This document shows, piece by piece, positions 34,715 through 43,758 of a DNA stretch of 64,000 nt. Under the pieces are notes generated by a model that was not told the origin of the DNA, did not search any database, and saw only the letters and a list, made by a program, of their open reading frames with translations. The position numbers were made by a program, and so were the translations under genes. Within the stretch, counting starts at the first letter, position 1, and each line of letters starts with the position of its first letter. This DNA comes from Polynucleobacter sp. MWH-UH35A (lineage in GTDB: Bacteria; Pseudomonadota; Gammaproteobacteria; Burkholderiales; Burkholderiaceae): the NCBI RefSeq assembly GCF_018687075.1, contig NZ_CP061285.1, positions 1,178,001 through 1,242,000 of the forward strand. The letters run 5' to 3'.

Positions 34715-35392
34715 TCAAATTAGCAGCAAACGAATTGCAAACCCGATAAACAAAATGCCGGCCAATAACCAAAGTGCCGCGGCTAAGCGTGGGCGAGCCT
34801 GAAAGAATTTCAGAGAGGCCTGCCCTACACCGATCAGACACGCCAAATAGCTCATACTCATCACCTGCAGCACAATAGCAAGATAAAAGAAGGTATGTAA
34901 GGGTCGGACAAAATCAGGTCGAATAAATTGCGAAAAGAAAGCGATAAAGAAAAAAATTGCTTTGGGATTAGTTAACGAGAGCGTCAATGCAGCCACTAGT
35001 GGATGCAATTGCATCAAACGCATTTGTATCTCATACGCTTCAGAGTCTGCACCCAATTTCCAGCGTTGCAGTCCGCTACGCAAAAGCCCATAACCCATCC
35101 AAGCTAAGTACACAGCTCCGAATGTACGCACAAGACTAAAGAGAATGGGTGAAGAAATCAGAATAGATGCAGCTCCCAAAACAACAGCCATCATTAACAC
35201 TGAGTCACCGATAAAGATTCCAAGCGCACCCCATGCACCAGAGCGCCAACCCTTTTGAATGGCAATTGTTAAGACATAAAGGGAGTTTGGGCCAGGCAAC
35301 AAAATAATGAATAAGGTCCCAAGTAGGTAACTTGAGAAATCGACTATTCCTGCATTCGCTGGTGATAAGAGACTATATGAGAGCCATTCCAT
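34715..35392 (-). CDS. LysE/RhtB-family amino acid exporter (LeuE-like)
   Basis: A 225-residue inner-membrane exporter with six predicted helices. The N-terminal signature LGTLFIILLPGPNSLYVL and GALGIFIGDSVLMMAVVLG match the LeuE branch of the family; LSLTNPKAIFFFIAFFSQF is the second conserved block. Such proteins export leucine, threonine, homoserine or analogues and protect against amino acid overload. No regulator lies next to it. Confidence 0.9.
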   Translation of the reverse strand: MEWLSYSLLSPANAGIVDFSSYLLGTLFIILLPGPNSLYVLTIAIQKGWRSGAWGALGIFIGDSVLMMAVVLGAASILISSPILFSLVRTFGAVYLAWMGYGLLRSGLQRWKLGADSEAYEIQMRLMQLHPLVAALTLSLTNPKAIFFFIAFFSQFIRPDFVRPLHTFFYLAIVLQVMSMSYLACLIGVGQASLKFFQARPRLAAALWLLAGILFIGFAIRLLLI

Positions 35393-35557
35393 ATCCTTAT
35401 CATAATTAATTCGGGAAAACCCTTGTAATTACTTGCTCAAACTGTCATAATGAGGGGCTTTTTTAAGCAATTTGATTCATCGCCCCCCAGCTCTATTTCA
35501 GCGTACCGTTTAGAAGTCATAAACACCGAAGTTCATAATACGCGCTGCCGCTTGTCT

Positions 35558-35635
35558 GATGGTCGATGCCTTTGACCATCGCACCTTATAAAAACTATGG
35601 GTGCAACATACGGAGACATCCCTAAAAGGGGATGT
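35558..35635 (+). promoter_or_regulatory. Structured 5' leader of the DEAD-box helicase gene
   Basis: Three consecutive hairpins: GATGGTC/GACCATC (35558-35580), GCACC/GGTGC (35581-35604) and ACATCCC/GGGATGT (35616-35635). The last one buries the AAGGGG ribosome site and the first ATG (35632). The whole intergenic stretch 35393-35631 is otherwise gene-free. A long, structured leader is common for cold-induced RNA helicases. Confidence 0.5.
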
Positions 35636-35643
35636 GTAATAGC

Positions 35644-37173
35644 ATGACTTTTTCTAAAGAAACTAAACATGAGCCAAAAGACGCAAGTCGCGGCTCAAAG
35701 AGCGCTGGTAATGAATTCCAGAATTTCGCCCTCGCGGCATCACTCCTTAAAAACGTTGCTGAACTGGGTTTTACCCAAGCTACCAATGTACAGGCACAGG
35801 TTATTCCTGCAGCCTTATCTGGTGGTGACTTATTGGTCAGCAGCCAAACCGGTAGCGGTAAAACCGCAGCCTTTTTATTACCTTTAATTAACCAACTCAT
35901 CGAAGACAACCCGAATAACTCACCTGTACCAGGTCGCGCACAACCTAAAGTGCTAGTGCTCTGCCCTACCCGTGAATTAGCACAACAGGTTGCTGCAGAT
36001 GCGGTGAACTTAGTGCGTGGCATGAAGGGCATTCGTATTGCTACTGTGATGGGTGGCATGCCTTACGGCAAGCAAATCCAGGCACTAAAAGGTGCTTTGT
36101 TAGTGGTTGCAACTCCAGGTCGCTTACTAGACTTGTGTGATAGCAAAGCGATTCGCTTAGACGACGTAAAGCAACTCGTTATCGACGAAGCTGATCGCAT
36201 GCTCGACATGGGATTTGCGGATGATCTCGAGGCAATTGATAAGCGTTGCGCAGGCCGTAACCAAACTTTGATGTTCTCCGCAACTTTCGCGCCAAAGATT
36301 ATGTCTTTAGCAAACGAGTTGACTACAGATGCCAAGCGTATTGAACTTGCTCACGCAGGTGAAAAGCACGCCAACATTGAACAGAAGTTGCATTGGGCTG
36401 ACAGCATGTCACACAAGCATAAGTTGCTTGAGCACATTTTGGCTGATGCTGATTTGGATCAAGCAGTTGTGTTTGCGAGCACTCAAGTTGAGAGCGAAAA
36501 AATTGCTGACACATTACGTGCTAACGGCTACGAAGCTACTGCTCTTCACGGTGCAATGCCTCAAGCTGTGCGCATGCGTCGTCTCGAGTCCTTACGCAAA
36601 GGTCACACCAAGATTTTGGTTGCAACTGACGTAGCAGCTCGCGGTATTGATGTGCCACGCATCAGTCACGTGATTAACTTTGGCTTGCCAATGAAACCGG
36701 AAGACTATACGCATCGTATCGGCCGTACTGGTCGTGCAGGTCGTAATGGTGTTGCTATCACTTTGGTCGAGCATCGTGATCGCGCGAAGATCCGTAATAT
36801 CGAACGCTTCACACAGCAAGATATTGTCGCTTCAGTCATTTCCGGTCTTGAGCCACAAGCCAAGCCTAGCTTTGGCGGTGGCAATCGCTCTGGTGGCGGA
36901 CGTTCAGGCGGTGGTGGTCGTTCAGGCGGCGGCTTCGGCGGCAATCGCTCAGGCGGTGGTGGCGGTCGTTACGGCTCAGGCGCTCGTTCGGAATCTCGCT
37001 TTGGCGGTGGTGGCTCAGGCGGCAATGCTGGCGGCGGTCGCTCAGGCGACTCACGCCCAGCGCGCTCCGCTGATTCACGTCCATCACGCTTTGGTGATTC
37101 GCGTCCAGCGGGTGGCCCACGTTTTGCCAAACCTAAGTCTGGCGGTCAACGTCGCAACTTTAGCGGTAGCTAA
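35644..37173 (+). CDS. rhlE: ATP-dependent RNA helicase, DEAD-box, RhlE-like
   Basis: RNA-remodelling helicase of about 509 residues. Motifs in order: Q motif (FTQATNVQAQVIPAAL), Walker A SQTGSGKT, PTRELAQQ, VATPGR, VIDEADRM, SAT, then domain 2 with LVATDVAARGIDVP and HRIGRTGRAGR. The last ~110 residues are a Gly/Arg/Ser-rich low-complexity tail (GGGRSGGGG repeats, then DSRPARSADSRPSR), typical of RNA-binding RhlE/DeaD-type helicases. The ATG at 35644 is favoured because the one at 35632 abuts its own ribosome site; the difference is four residues. ubiC follows after 2 nt. Confidence 0.92.
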   Translation: MTFSKETKHEPKDASRGSKSAGNEFQNFALAASLLKNVAELGFTQATNVQAQVIPAALSGGDLLVSSQTGSGKTAAFLLPLINQLIEDNPNNSPVPGRAQPKVLVLCPTRELAQQVAADAVNLVRGMKGIRIATVMGGMPYGKQIQALKGALLVVATPGRLLDLCDSKAIRLDDVKQLVIDEADRMLDMGFADDLEAIDKRCAGRNQTLMFSATFAPKIMSLANELTTDAKRIELAHAGEKHANIEQKLHWADSMSHKHKLLEHILADADLDQAVVFASTQVESEKIADTLRANGYEATALHGAMPQAVRMRRLESLRKGHTKILVATDVAARGIDVPRISHVINFGLPMKPEDYTHRIGRTGRAGRNGVAITLVEHRDRAKIRNIERFTQQDIVASVISGLEPQAKPSFGGGNRSGGGRSGGGGRSGGGFGGNRSGGGGGRYGSGARSESRFGGGGSGGNAGGGRSGDSRPARSADSRPSRFGDSRPAGGPRFAKPKSGGQRRNFSGS

Positions 37174-37175
37174 AA

Positions 37176-37748
37176 ATGATTCACCGTAATCGCCTCCGTT
37201 CTGCATGGAATCGAGTCGGTTCCGGTGAAATCCATCGGGCGCCCCGCAAATGGCAAGCTTGGTTAAGCGATACCGGATCTCTCACTCAAAAAATTGAAAA
37301 GGCGATTGGGCAAAAGCTAGAAGTTCAGGTTTTGCGTGACTGCCCTCAATCACTCAATAGCGACGAAAGTCGCTATTTTCATTTCAAGATCAGGCGCTGT
37401 AGAGTGCGTGAGGTACTGCTTTGCTCTAATGGTGTGCCTTTGGTAATGGCGCACAGCGTCATCCCCACCTTTAGTTCCAGCGGTAGTAATCACGCCATTT
37501 TGCGTTTAGGTTCCAAACCCTTAGGAGCGGTGTTATTCAGTAAAACCCGCAAGCATTCCAAAGCAAAGCCACCGCGGGACATTGCCCGCCTCGATAAAGG
37601 CAGTGAACTATGGAAAAAATGCTCTAAAAACTTTGCAGGTTTATGCTCGCCTTTGTGGGCGCGACGCACTCTCTATCGCTTAAAGGGTCATCCTATCTTG
37701 GTGATTGAAATCTTCTTACCTGCCCTATTAGAGGCTGCAAAGTTCTAG
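37176..37748 (+). CDS. ubiC: Chorismate--pyruvate lyase
   Basis: First ubiquinone-specific step, chorismate to 4-hydroxybenzoate. The 190-residue protein shows the family pattern: WLSDTGSLTQKIEKAI, RCRVREVLLCSNGVPLVMAHSVIP, LGSKPLGAVLFSK, and the C-terminal WARRTLYRLKGHPILVIEIFLPAL. Family identity rests on this pattern rather than on strong identity. It begins 2 nt after the helicase stop, so it is probably cotranscribed. No ubiA follows; the next gene is convergent hemD. Confidence 0.85.
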   Translation: MIHRNRLRSAWNRVGSGEIHRAPRKWQAWLSDTGSLTQKIEKAIGQKLEVQVLRDCPQSLNSDESRYFHFKIRRCRVREVLLCSNGVPLVMAHSVIPTFSSSGSNHAILRLGSKPLGAVLFSKTRKHSKAKPPRDIARLDKGSELWKKCSKNFAGLCSPLWARRTLYRLKGHPILVIEIFLPALLEAAKF

Positions 37749-37764
37749 TTACTTGCTTTGACTT

Positions 37765-38589
37765 TTAGATTGTCAACCAAGCTAAGGTTGATTTCACCAA
37801 GGCTTCATCGCCTGGTTCGCTAGTAAAGACTTCTCCAAACCCAATCATCTCTGCCGCATCCGCAATATTGTGATGTGGGCAAAGTGCACTGGCACTATTG
37901 AGGTTGTACGTAAATTGATCTTTTATCACCTCACCAAGATAGCGCACGGCTTCTGATGAGGTCAGCAACCATAGCGATTTACTCAAATCCATTTCTCGCA
38001 CAAGTTGCCAAGCTGGATTATCAATATCTAAGGGCACTCGACTATATGTAGAAATGGTCTCTACAGTAGCGCCCGCCTTGAGCAATGTTTCTGCAAGCCA
38101 ATCGCGGCCACCCTCACCTTTAAAGATCACTACTTTTTTATTGCGCCAATTCCACTGCAAAGCTTGGAGCTCTTGCCACAAACCCTCAGAGTCCCACTGC
38201 TCATTATTTTTAGGAATGATGATGGGGGTGGGATTGTCTTCTGAGCCAATGCCGTGATTCTTTAGAGCTAAATGACTACTACCGCCCATCACACCAATTG
38301 GAATAATCTTTTTAGAAAAGTCTTGCCAATCTCGCTCCAATAAACGCATCACACTCTCGATGGCGTTCGGGCTGACAAAGATCGCCAGATCCGCATTACT
38401 CAAAGACGTGGCGATATGATCCGCTAAATGTTCATCTGACTTGGGAACGATAGTTAGTAAAGGCAAGGACAGTATTTCTGGGAGGGTGCGCTTACCAACA
38501 CCACTTGCCTCAATGGCCCGAGTGAGCACTTCAATCAGCTGGCGCGCCTGACCGCTTGGTCTGGTAACGACAATAGTTTTAGTGCTCAT
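37765..38589 (-). CDS. hemD: Uroporphyrinogen-III synthase
   Basis: Cyclises hydroxymethylbilane with D-ring inversion in heme and siroheme synthesis. 274 residues with the weakly conserved family pattern: TIVVTRPSGQARQLIEVL, FVSPNAIESVMRLL, VVIFKGEGGRDWLAETLLKAGA (the best-conserved block) and WLLTSSEAVRYLGEVI. It follows hemC by 14 nt in the same direction, which makes the assignment firm. Confidence 0.93.
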   Translation of the reverse strand: MSTKTIVVTRPSGQARQLIEVLTRAIEASGVGKRTLPEILSLPLLTIVPKSDEHLADHIATSLSNADLAIFVSPNAIESVMRLLERDWQDFSKKIIPIGVMGGSSHLALKNHGIGSEDNPTPIIIPKNNEQWDSEGLWQELQALQWNWRNKKVVIFKGEGGRDWLAETLLKAGATVETISTYSRVPLDIDNPAWQLVREMDLSKSLWLLTSSEAVRYLGEVIKDQFTYNLNSASALCPHHNIADAAEMIGFGEVFTSEPGDEALVKSTLAWLTI

Positions 38590-38603
38590 CGCTACAAATA
38601 CTT

Positions 38604-39581
38604 TTATTTAGAAATCTTGGGGATCAAATCTGCCGCGCCCTGAGACAGCAAGTCTTTTGCTACAACAAGTCCCAAAGCTTCAGCGTCTGCCACAGATTGC
38701 ACTACCCCAATTCCATTCGCCAAACAAATGGCTTTGCCATCAACGCTTGCCACAAAAGATCGAATGCTCATTTGGTTCTGATCCCATATAGCATGAGCAG
38801 CAAGGGGTACTTCGCATGATCCACCTAGTTGACGTGACACCATACGCTCAGCAGATACTGCGAATAAAGTAGGTAAGTCATTTAGTGGAGCAAGCCATTG
38901 CTTGATATTGGGATGCTTGCTTAAAGTTTCGATACCAAGAGCACCCTGACCTGCAGCTGGCGTGTAAGGATCGTAAGGCAAGAAGGCGCGAATACGTGAC
39001 TCCAAGCCTAAGCGCTTTAAACCAGCGGCCGCCAAGATGATGGCCTGATACTCGCCTTTGTCTAACTTACCCATGCGGGTATCTAAATTACCGCGCAATG
39101 GTTGAATGATGAGATGAGGAAACTTAGCGCGCAAAACGGACTCGCGGCGCAGACTGGATGTACCTACTATTGCGCCGCTAGGAAGCTCTTCAAGGTTGGC
39201 GTAATTATTGGAAACAAAAGCATCACGTGCATCCTCCCTAGCCATCACGCATGAAAGGTCAAATCCCTCAGGCATCACCATAGGAACATCCTTCAGGGAG
39301 TGAACTGCCAGGTCAGCACGACCGTCTTCGAGAGCGGTTTCCAACTCCTTCACAAAAAGGCCCTTACCACCCACTTTAGAGAGAGCCCTGTCCAAAATCT
39401 GATCCCCACGGGTAGTCATCCCCAAAATCTGGACATCGCAGCCTGGATAGAGCTTTTTGAGGCAATCTCGGACATGCTCAGCCTGCCACATAGCCAGGCG
39501 ACTTTCACGGGAAGCAATGACTAGGCGCTTGGGGGCGGCCGGAAAAGCGGATGAGGGGGTGGAATTCAGGGTTTGGGACAT
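38604..39581 (-). CDS. hemC: Hydroxymethylbilane synthase (porphobilinogen deaminase)
   Basis: Polymerises four porphobilinogens into hydroxymethylbilane. About 325 residues from the ATG at 39581 ([10 protein letters not shown]). Conserved blocks: [56 protein letters not shown], and the dipyrromethane cofactor cysteine in [13 protein letters not shown]. An extension to 39656 has no family counterpart and would run into the argH start region. Divergent from argH, 43 bp between starts. Confidence 0.95.
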   Translation of the reverse strand: MSQTLNSTPSSAFPAAPKRLVIASRESRLAMWQAEHVRDCLKKLYPGCDVQILGMTTRGDQILDRALSKVGGKGLFVKELETALEDGRADLAVHSLKDVPMVMPEGFDLSCVMAREDARDAFVSNNYANLEELPSGAIVGTSSLRRESVLRAKFPHLIIQPLRGNLDTRMGKLDKGEYQAIILAAAGLKRLGLESRIRAFLPYDPYTPAAGQGALGIETLSKHPNIKQWLAPLNDLPTLFAVSAERMVSRQLGGSCEVPLAAHAIWDQNQMSIRSFVASVDGKAICLANGIGVVQSVADAEALGLVVAKDLLSQGAADLIPKISK

Positions 39582-39624
39582 AACATTTAAAATAATCAAA
39601 GACCTACACCAATATACTGTGTTT

Positions 39625-41043
39625 ATGAGCTCATCAAATAATTCCTTAGCCAACAAAGCCCAAGCTTGGTCGGCCCGTTTTGCAGAACCCGTTGACGAAC
39701 TTGTTCAGCGTTATACCGCTTCTATTGGCTTTGATCAACGCTTTGCGATGGTTGATATTGCCGGCTCATTAGCCCATGCCGAAATGCTAGCCAATCAAAA
39801 GATCATTAGCACCCAAGATTTGGCTGATATTCAGAAGGGAATGGCTCAAATTAAGAGCGAAATCGAGTCTGGTCAATTTAATTGGCAACTGGCCCTCGAA
39901 GATGTGCACCTCAATATTGAAGCCCGTCTCACTGAATTAGTAGGCGACGCTGGCAAACGTTTACATACTGGACGCTCACGCAATGACCAAGTGGCGACTG
40001 ATTTGCGGCTTTGGTTGCGTGCTAGCGTGGACGACATTGCGGTCACACTCAAATCTTTACGTGTGGCACTTTTAGATTTGGCAGAGAAGTATGCATCGAC
40101 GATCATGCCTGGCCATACGCATTTGCAAGTAGCGCAACCGATTACTTTTGGCCACCACTTAATGGCCTATTACGAAATGTTTAGCCGTGACGCAAGTCGC
40201 TTAACTGACTTGCGCGCCCGCTTTAATCACTTGCCTTTAGGTGCCGCTGCATTAGCAGGAACTACTTACCCAATCGATCGCGAGCAAGTCGCCAAGGCGC
40301 TTGGGTTTGATGGCATCTGCAATAACTCCTTGGACGCAGTATCTGATCGTGACTTTGCGATTGAGTTCTGCGCCTTTGCATCGATTTTGATGATGCACAT
40401 ATCGCGCCTTTCTGAAGAGCTCATCCTTTGGTTGAGCCCACGCTTTGGCTTTATTGATCTACCAGACCGCTTTTGCACTGGAAGCTCAATCATGCCGCAA
40501 AAGAAGAATCCCGATGTCCCAGAATTAGCTCGTGGTAAGACGGGTCGCGTTTATGGCGACTTGATTTCTTTACTGACGCTCATGAAGGGTCAGCCCCTCG
40601 CATACAACAAAGATAATCAAGAGGACAAAGAGCCTTTATTTGATGCGGTAGATACCGTACAAGATACTTTGCGTATTTTTGCCGACATGGTTCCACACAT
40701 TGAAGTTAAAGCCGAAGTGATGAAGAAAGCTGCCGAAGAAGGTTTTGCAACAGCAACCGACTTGGCTGACTATTTAGTTAAAAAAGGTCTGGCATTTCGT
40801 GACGCACATGAAGCAGTAGCGCATGCCGTTAAAGCCTGTGTTGGCAGAAACTGCATGCTGACTGACTTAAGTCTTTCTGAATTGCGTTTTGCCTGCGGTT
40901 TAGATAGTCGACCCGAACTGATCGGCGACGATGTGTTTGCGCTACTGACTGTTGATGGCTCCGTCCAATCTCGCCAACATGCTGGCGGTACTGCGCCAGC
41001 CCAGGTAATTGCCGCTGTTAAACGGGGTCGCGCAGACCTCTAA
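39625..41043 (+). CDS. argH: Argininosuccinate lyase
   Basis: Last step of arginine synthesis. About 472 residues from the ATG at 39625 ([15 protein letters not shown]); the longer open frame upstream overlaps hemC and is not coding. Motifs: [33 protein letters not shown], and the signature [16 protein letters not shown]. Genes for a TRAP transporter follow 5 nt downstream. Arginine is also a building block for the cyanophycin made by cphA in this window. Confidence 0.96.
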   Translation: MSSSNNSLANKAQAWSARFAEPVDELVQRYTASIGFDQRFAMVDIAGSLAHAEMLANQKIISTQDLADIQKGMAQIKSEIESGQFNWQLALEDVHLNIEARLTELVGDAGKRLHTGRSRNDQVATDLRLWLRASVDDIAVTLKSLRVALLDLAEKYASTIMPGHTHLQVAQPITFGHHLMAYYEMFSRDASRLTDLRARFNHLPLGAAALAGTTYPIDREQVAKALGFDGICNNSLDAVSDRDFAIEFCAFASILMMHISRLSEELILWLSPRFGFIDLPDRFCTGSSIMPQKKNPDVPELARGKTGRVYGDLISLLTLMKGQPLAYNKDNQEDKEPLFDAVDTVQDTLRIFADMVPHIEVKAEVMKKAAEEGFATATDLADYLVKKGLAFRDAHEAVAHAVKACVGRNCMLTDLSLSELRFACGLDSRPELIGDDVFALLTVDGSVQSRQHAGGTAPAQVIAAVKRGRADL

Positions 41044-41048
41044 AGTGC

Positions 41049-41600
41049 ATGGGGTTTTGGTCCAAACTCTCTGCAGGCATTGATCGTGTAAATCAGCTTC
41101 TGGGTAAGGCAGCCAGCATCATGATTTTGCTGTCCTGCGTTGTATCTGCGCTAAATGCCCTGCTGCGCTATGGCCTAGACGTCAGCAACAACTGGCCATT
41201 GGAACTTCAGTGGTACCTCTTTGCAGCTGCGGTCATGCTAGGCGCATCCTACACTTTGAGGCGCAATGAGCATGTGCGAGTCGATTTAATTTACTCTCAG
41301 CTTTCTGATCGTGGCCGTTTGTGGGTAGACCTTTTTGGCTTCATTCTTTTTTTGATGCCGGCCTGTCTTCTGTTCGCATGGCTCTCATGGACTACGCTCT
41401 TTTATCCATCTTGGTTGGTGATGGAGCATTCATTGAATTCTGGCGGTCTCGCACGCTACCCTATTAAATTTGTTGTTCCATTTGGTTTCTTCATGCTCAG
41501 CCTGCAAGGAGTTTCAGAAATCATCAAGCGTATCGGCGCCCTTAGAGGCGAGATTACCTTACCAGCTGAAGACCTTCATTACGAAAAGCCCATGCAATGA
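41049..41600 (+). CDS. dctQ: TRAP transporter small permease (DctQ)
   Basis: A 183-residue inner-membrane protein with four predicted helices, beginning after a short amphipathic N-terminus. The conserved DctQ region includes NNWPLELQWYLFAAAVMLGASYTLRRNEHVRVDLIY. It pairs with DctM, whose ATG overlaps its stop (41597-41600). It starts 5 nt after argH, an unusual partner. No periplasmic DctP or TAXI binding protein is found next to it. Confidence 0.9.
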   Translation: MGFWSKLSAGIDRVNQLLGKAASIMILLSCVVSALNALLRYGLDVSNNWPLELQWYLFAAAVMLGASYTLRRNEHVRVDLIYSQLSDRGRLWVDLFGFILFLMPACLLFAWLSWTTLFYPSWLVMEHSLNSGGLARYPIKFVVPFGFFMLSLQGVSEIIKRIGALRGEITLPAEDLHYEKPMQ

Positions 41601-43126
41601 TTCCATTGGAGTGGATGCCGCCCCTCATGTTTGGTGGACTGATTGTCTTTATGCTGATTGGCTTTCCGGTCGCATTCTCGTTGATGGCAGCAGGATTATT
41701 TTTCTCCCTGATTGCAATTAGTGAAGGCTTTTTTGGTATCGCATTCTTGCAGGCCATTCCGCAACGCATCTTTGGTAGCGTGCTGGCCAACGATCTACTG
41801 CTGGCTATTCCCTTCTTTACCTTTATGGGTGCCATCTTGGAGCGCTGTGGTCTTGCCGAAGAGATGCTGGACTCGATGGGGCAACTTTTTGGACGTATTC
41901 GGGGCGGCCTCGGTTACTCCGTCATCATCGTTGGTTTTATATTGGGCGCCATTACTGGCACAGTAGCTGCTCAGGTGATTGCTATGGCGATGATCTCCTT
42001 ACCAGTGATGATGCGTTACGGCTACAACATGCGCTACGCCACCGGCGTTCTAGCCGCCTCAGGAACCATTACTCAACTGGTACCGCCATCCTTAGTACTC
42101 ATTGTTTTAGCAGATCAACTCAAGACGCAAAGCGGCAGCGCCGATGTCGGCAGCATGTACCTTGGGGCGTGGGGTCCATCGCTTTTACAAATTGCCCTAT
42201 TTGCTCTTTACACCTTCTTCCTAAGTCGTGTTCGCCCCGATTATTTGCCGCCAGTGCCAGAAAGCGACCTAACACTCAAGGGATGGGCGCTGTGGAAAAA
42301 GTGTCTACTGGGAATCATCCCTTCTGCCGTTCTGATCTTCTTGGTTCTAGGCACCATCATGACTGGCATTGCCACACCCACAGAGTCTGGTGCCATGGGT
42401 GCAATGGGTGCACTTTTATTGGCGTGGCTACGTAGAGCTAGCATTCCGAACCTCAAAGGCCTAGTACAAGAGGCTTATCAGAACACCATGCGGATTACTG
42501 CGATGGTAGTTTTCATTCTGATTGGCTCTACCTGCTTCTCGGTGGCATTCCAAGGCGTGGATGGCGGCTTTTGGGTTGAAGAGCTGTTTTCTAATTTACC
42601 TGGTGGCTGGATTGGCTTTTTGATTGTTGTGAACTTATTTGTTTTTTTCTTAGCCTTCTTCTTAGACTTCTTTGAGATCGCCTTCATCGCTGTACCCATG
42701 CTGGCACCAGTAGCAGTGAAGCTACTTTCACCAGTGTTGCTCGAGTCCATGAATGGCAATCCTCAAGCAGCAGCAAGTGCTGCACTGGTTTGGTTCGGTG
42801 TCATGCTCTGTGTAAACATGCAAACCTCCTTTATGCATCCGCCATTTGGTTTTGCCCTTTTCTACCTCAGGGGCGTGGCACCCAAAGAGGTGAAGAGCAG
42901 TGATATCTATTGGGGAGCCTTGCCCTGGGTTGGCCTGCAATTAATCATGGTTGTTTTGGTGATCGCCTTCCCGTCGCTAGTAACAACTCTTCTGGATAAG
43001 CCTGCTGCTGTGATTCAGAGCCAGGACTTTAACTTCACTGGCGAAGAAAATAAACCAGATGCCCCAGCCTCTAAAGTGGATGAGGATGCTCCGGTGACCT
43101 TTCAACTGGATAAGCCGGTTAAATAA
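41597..43126 (+). CDS. dctM: TRAP transporter large permease (DctM)
   Basis: A 509-residue permease with about 12 helices, which drives import of carboxylates (dicarboxylates, keto acids, sialic acid and others) with a Na+ gradient. Blocks typical of DctM: GGLIVFMLIGFPVAFSLMAAG, IPFFTFMGAILERCGLAEEML, GAITGTVAAQVIAMAMISLP, ASGTITQLVPPSLVLIVLADQL and GIATPTESGAMGAMGALLLA. It has a long soluble C-terminal tail (FNFTGEENKPDAPASKVDEDAP). The substrate cannot be inferred without the binding protein. Confidence 0.92.
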   Translation: MIPLEWMPPLMFGGLIVFMLIGFPVAFSLMAAGLFFSLIAISEGFFGIAFLQAIPQRIFGSVLANDLLLAIPFFTFMGAILERCGLAEEMLDSMGQLFGRIRGGLGYSVIIVGFILGAITGTVAAQVIAMAMISLPVMMRYGYNMRYATGVLAASGTITQLVPPSLVLIVLADQLKTQSGSADVGSMYLGAWGPSLLQIALFALYTFFLSRVRPDYLPPVPESDLTLKGWALWKKCLLGIIPSAVLIFLVLGTIMTGIATPTESGAMGAMGALLLAWLRRASIPNLKGLVQEAYQNTMRITAMVVFILIGSTCFSVAFQGVDGGFWVEELFSNLPGGWIGFLIVVNLFVFFLAFFLDFFEIAFIAVPMLAPVAVKLLSPVLLESMNGNPQAAASAALVWFGVMLCVNMQTSFMHPPFGFALFYLRGVAPKEVKSSDIYWGALPWVGLQLIMVVLVIAFPSLVTTLLDKPAAVIQSQDFNFTGEENKPDAPASKVDEDAPVTFQLDKPVK

Positions 43127-43138
43127 GCAGCCACATAG

Positions 43139-43402
43139 CTATTCATAGTGATATCGACAAGCAATTATTACAAGCTGGTCTTTTTCAATTGCATACACTA
43201 GCCGATGTGCATCATCGATTCTTCTTGACCAAAATCCTGACAGACTCTCCCTAAGCTCCTCTGGTTTCCCAATACCATCCTGTGGATTTCTTAAGGCATC
43301 TTTAATTAAAGAGTTAATACGCTTTAAGGTTTTTTTGTCCTGCCCCTGCCAATACACATAGTCAGACCATGCTGCATTTGTCCACACCAGCCTACTTAGC
43401 AT
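43139..43402 (-). CDS. yoeB: YoeB-type toxin (RelE-superfamily mRNA endonuclease)
   Basis: An 87-residue ribosome-dependent mRNase. Sequence is very close to the Txe/YoeB family: AWSDYVYWQGQDKKTLKRINSLIKDALR, GIGKPEELRESLSGFWSRRIDDAHRLVYAI and the C-terminal IIACRYHYE, with the catalytic Glu/Arg/His/Tyr set in the second half and tail. Its start overlaps the antitoxin stop by 11 nt. Confidence 0.93.
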   Translation of the reverse strand: MLSRLVWTNAAWSDYVYWQGQDKKTLKRINSLIKDALRNPQDGIGKPEELRESLSGFWSRRIDDAHRLVYAIEKDQLVIIACRYHYE

Positions 43403-43652
43403 CCACCAAGGCCTTTGCTTTGATGTGCCCTTTGCGATATTGCGCCAAAGATTTCTCCAGATGTTTAACGTTAGCGGGAGATTTTAATAAGTGGAGTGTT
43501 TCCATCATGCTGTTATAGGTATTCAAAGACATCACTACAGCATCTTCTGCATCTCTGCGCGAGATAACAGCAATGTCACAATCTGCCACTACCTGATCAA
43601 TTACTTGCTTAAATTGATTTCTTGCGTCAGAAAAATTAATGATCCTCATCAT
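43392..43652 (-). CDS. yefM: YefM-type antitoxin (Phd/YefM family)
   Basis: About 86 residues; the DNA-binding N-terminus MRIINFSDARNQFKQVIDQV and the central VVMSLNTYNSMMETLHLLKSPANVKHLEKSL match YefM. The upstream open frame is not coding; the ATG at 43652 or the next codon, ATG at 43649 (MRIINF), are the plausible starts behind GGGGG. A TGTACA hexamer lies at the predicted promoter, as in E. coli yefM operators. Confidence 0.92.
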   Translation of the reverse strand: MMRIINFSDARNQFKQVIDQVVADCDIAVISRRDAEDAVVMSLNTYNSMMETLHLLKSPANVKHLEKSLAQYRKGHIKAKALVDAK

Positions 43653-43663
43653 GCCCCCAAACC

Positions 43664-43669
43664 TGTACA
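43664..43669. promoter_or_regulatory. Candidate YefM operator core
   Basis: Palindromic hexamer TGTACA, 12 nt upstream of yefM and next to a -10-like TATATT. E. coli YefM-YoeB recognises palindromes with exactly this core. Only one perfect copy is seen. Confidence 0.45.
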
Positions 43670-43712
43670 ATATATTAGACAAGTATAGAGAGTCTTCTTG
43701 CTCTGCGCAAGT

Positions 43713-43738
43713 AAAAAACCCCGCAAATGCGGGGTTTT
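43713..43738. terminator. Terminator between yefM promoter region and the decarboxylase gene
   Basis: Stem AAAACCCCGC / GCGGGGTTTT with an AAAT loop and T tracts on both strands. Mainly it would end the decarboxylase transcript read on the minus strand. Confidence 0.85.
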
Positions 43739-43758
43739 AAATATCAAGCTTGTTTCGA

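Noticed and set aside
36734..37189. Long open frame (151 codons) overlapping the end of the helicase gene, plus minus-strand frames there
   Set aside because: It is a by-product of the Gly/Arg/Ser-rich tail of RhlE; the alternative-frame protein is low-complexity Ala/Val/Gln.
39457..39624. 5' extension of argH by 56 codons
   Set aside because: It overlaps the start of hemC and has no counterpart in ArgH proteins; ATG 39625 gives the normal N-terminus.
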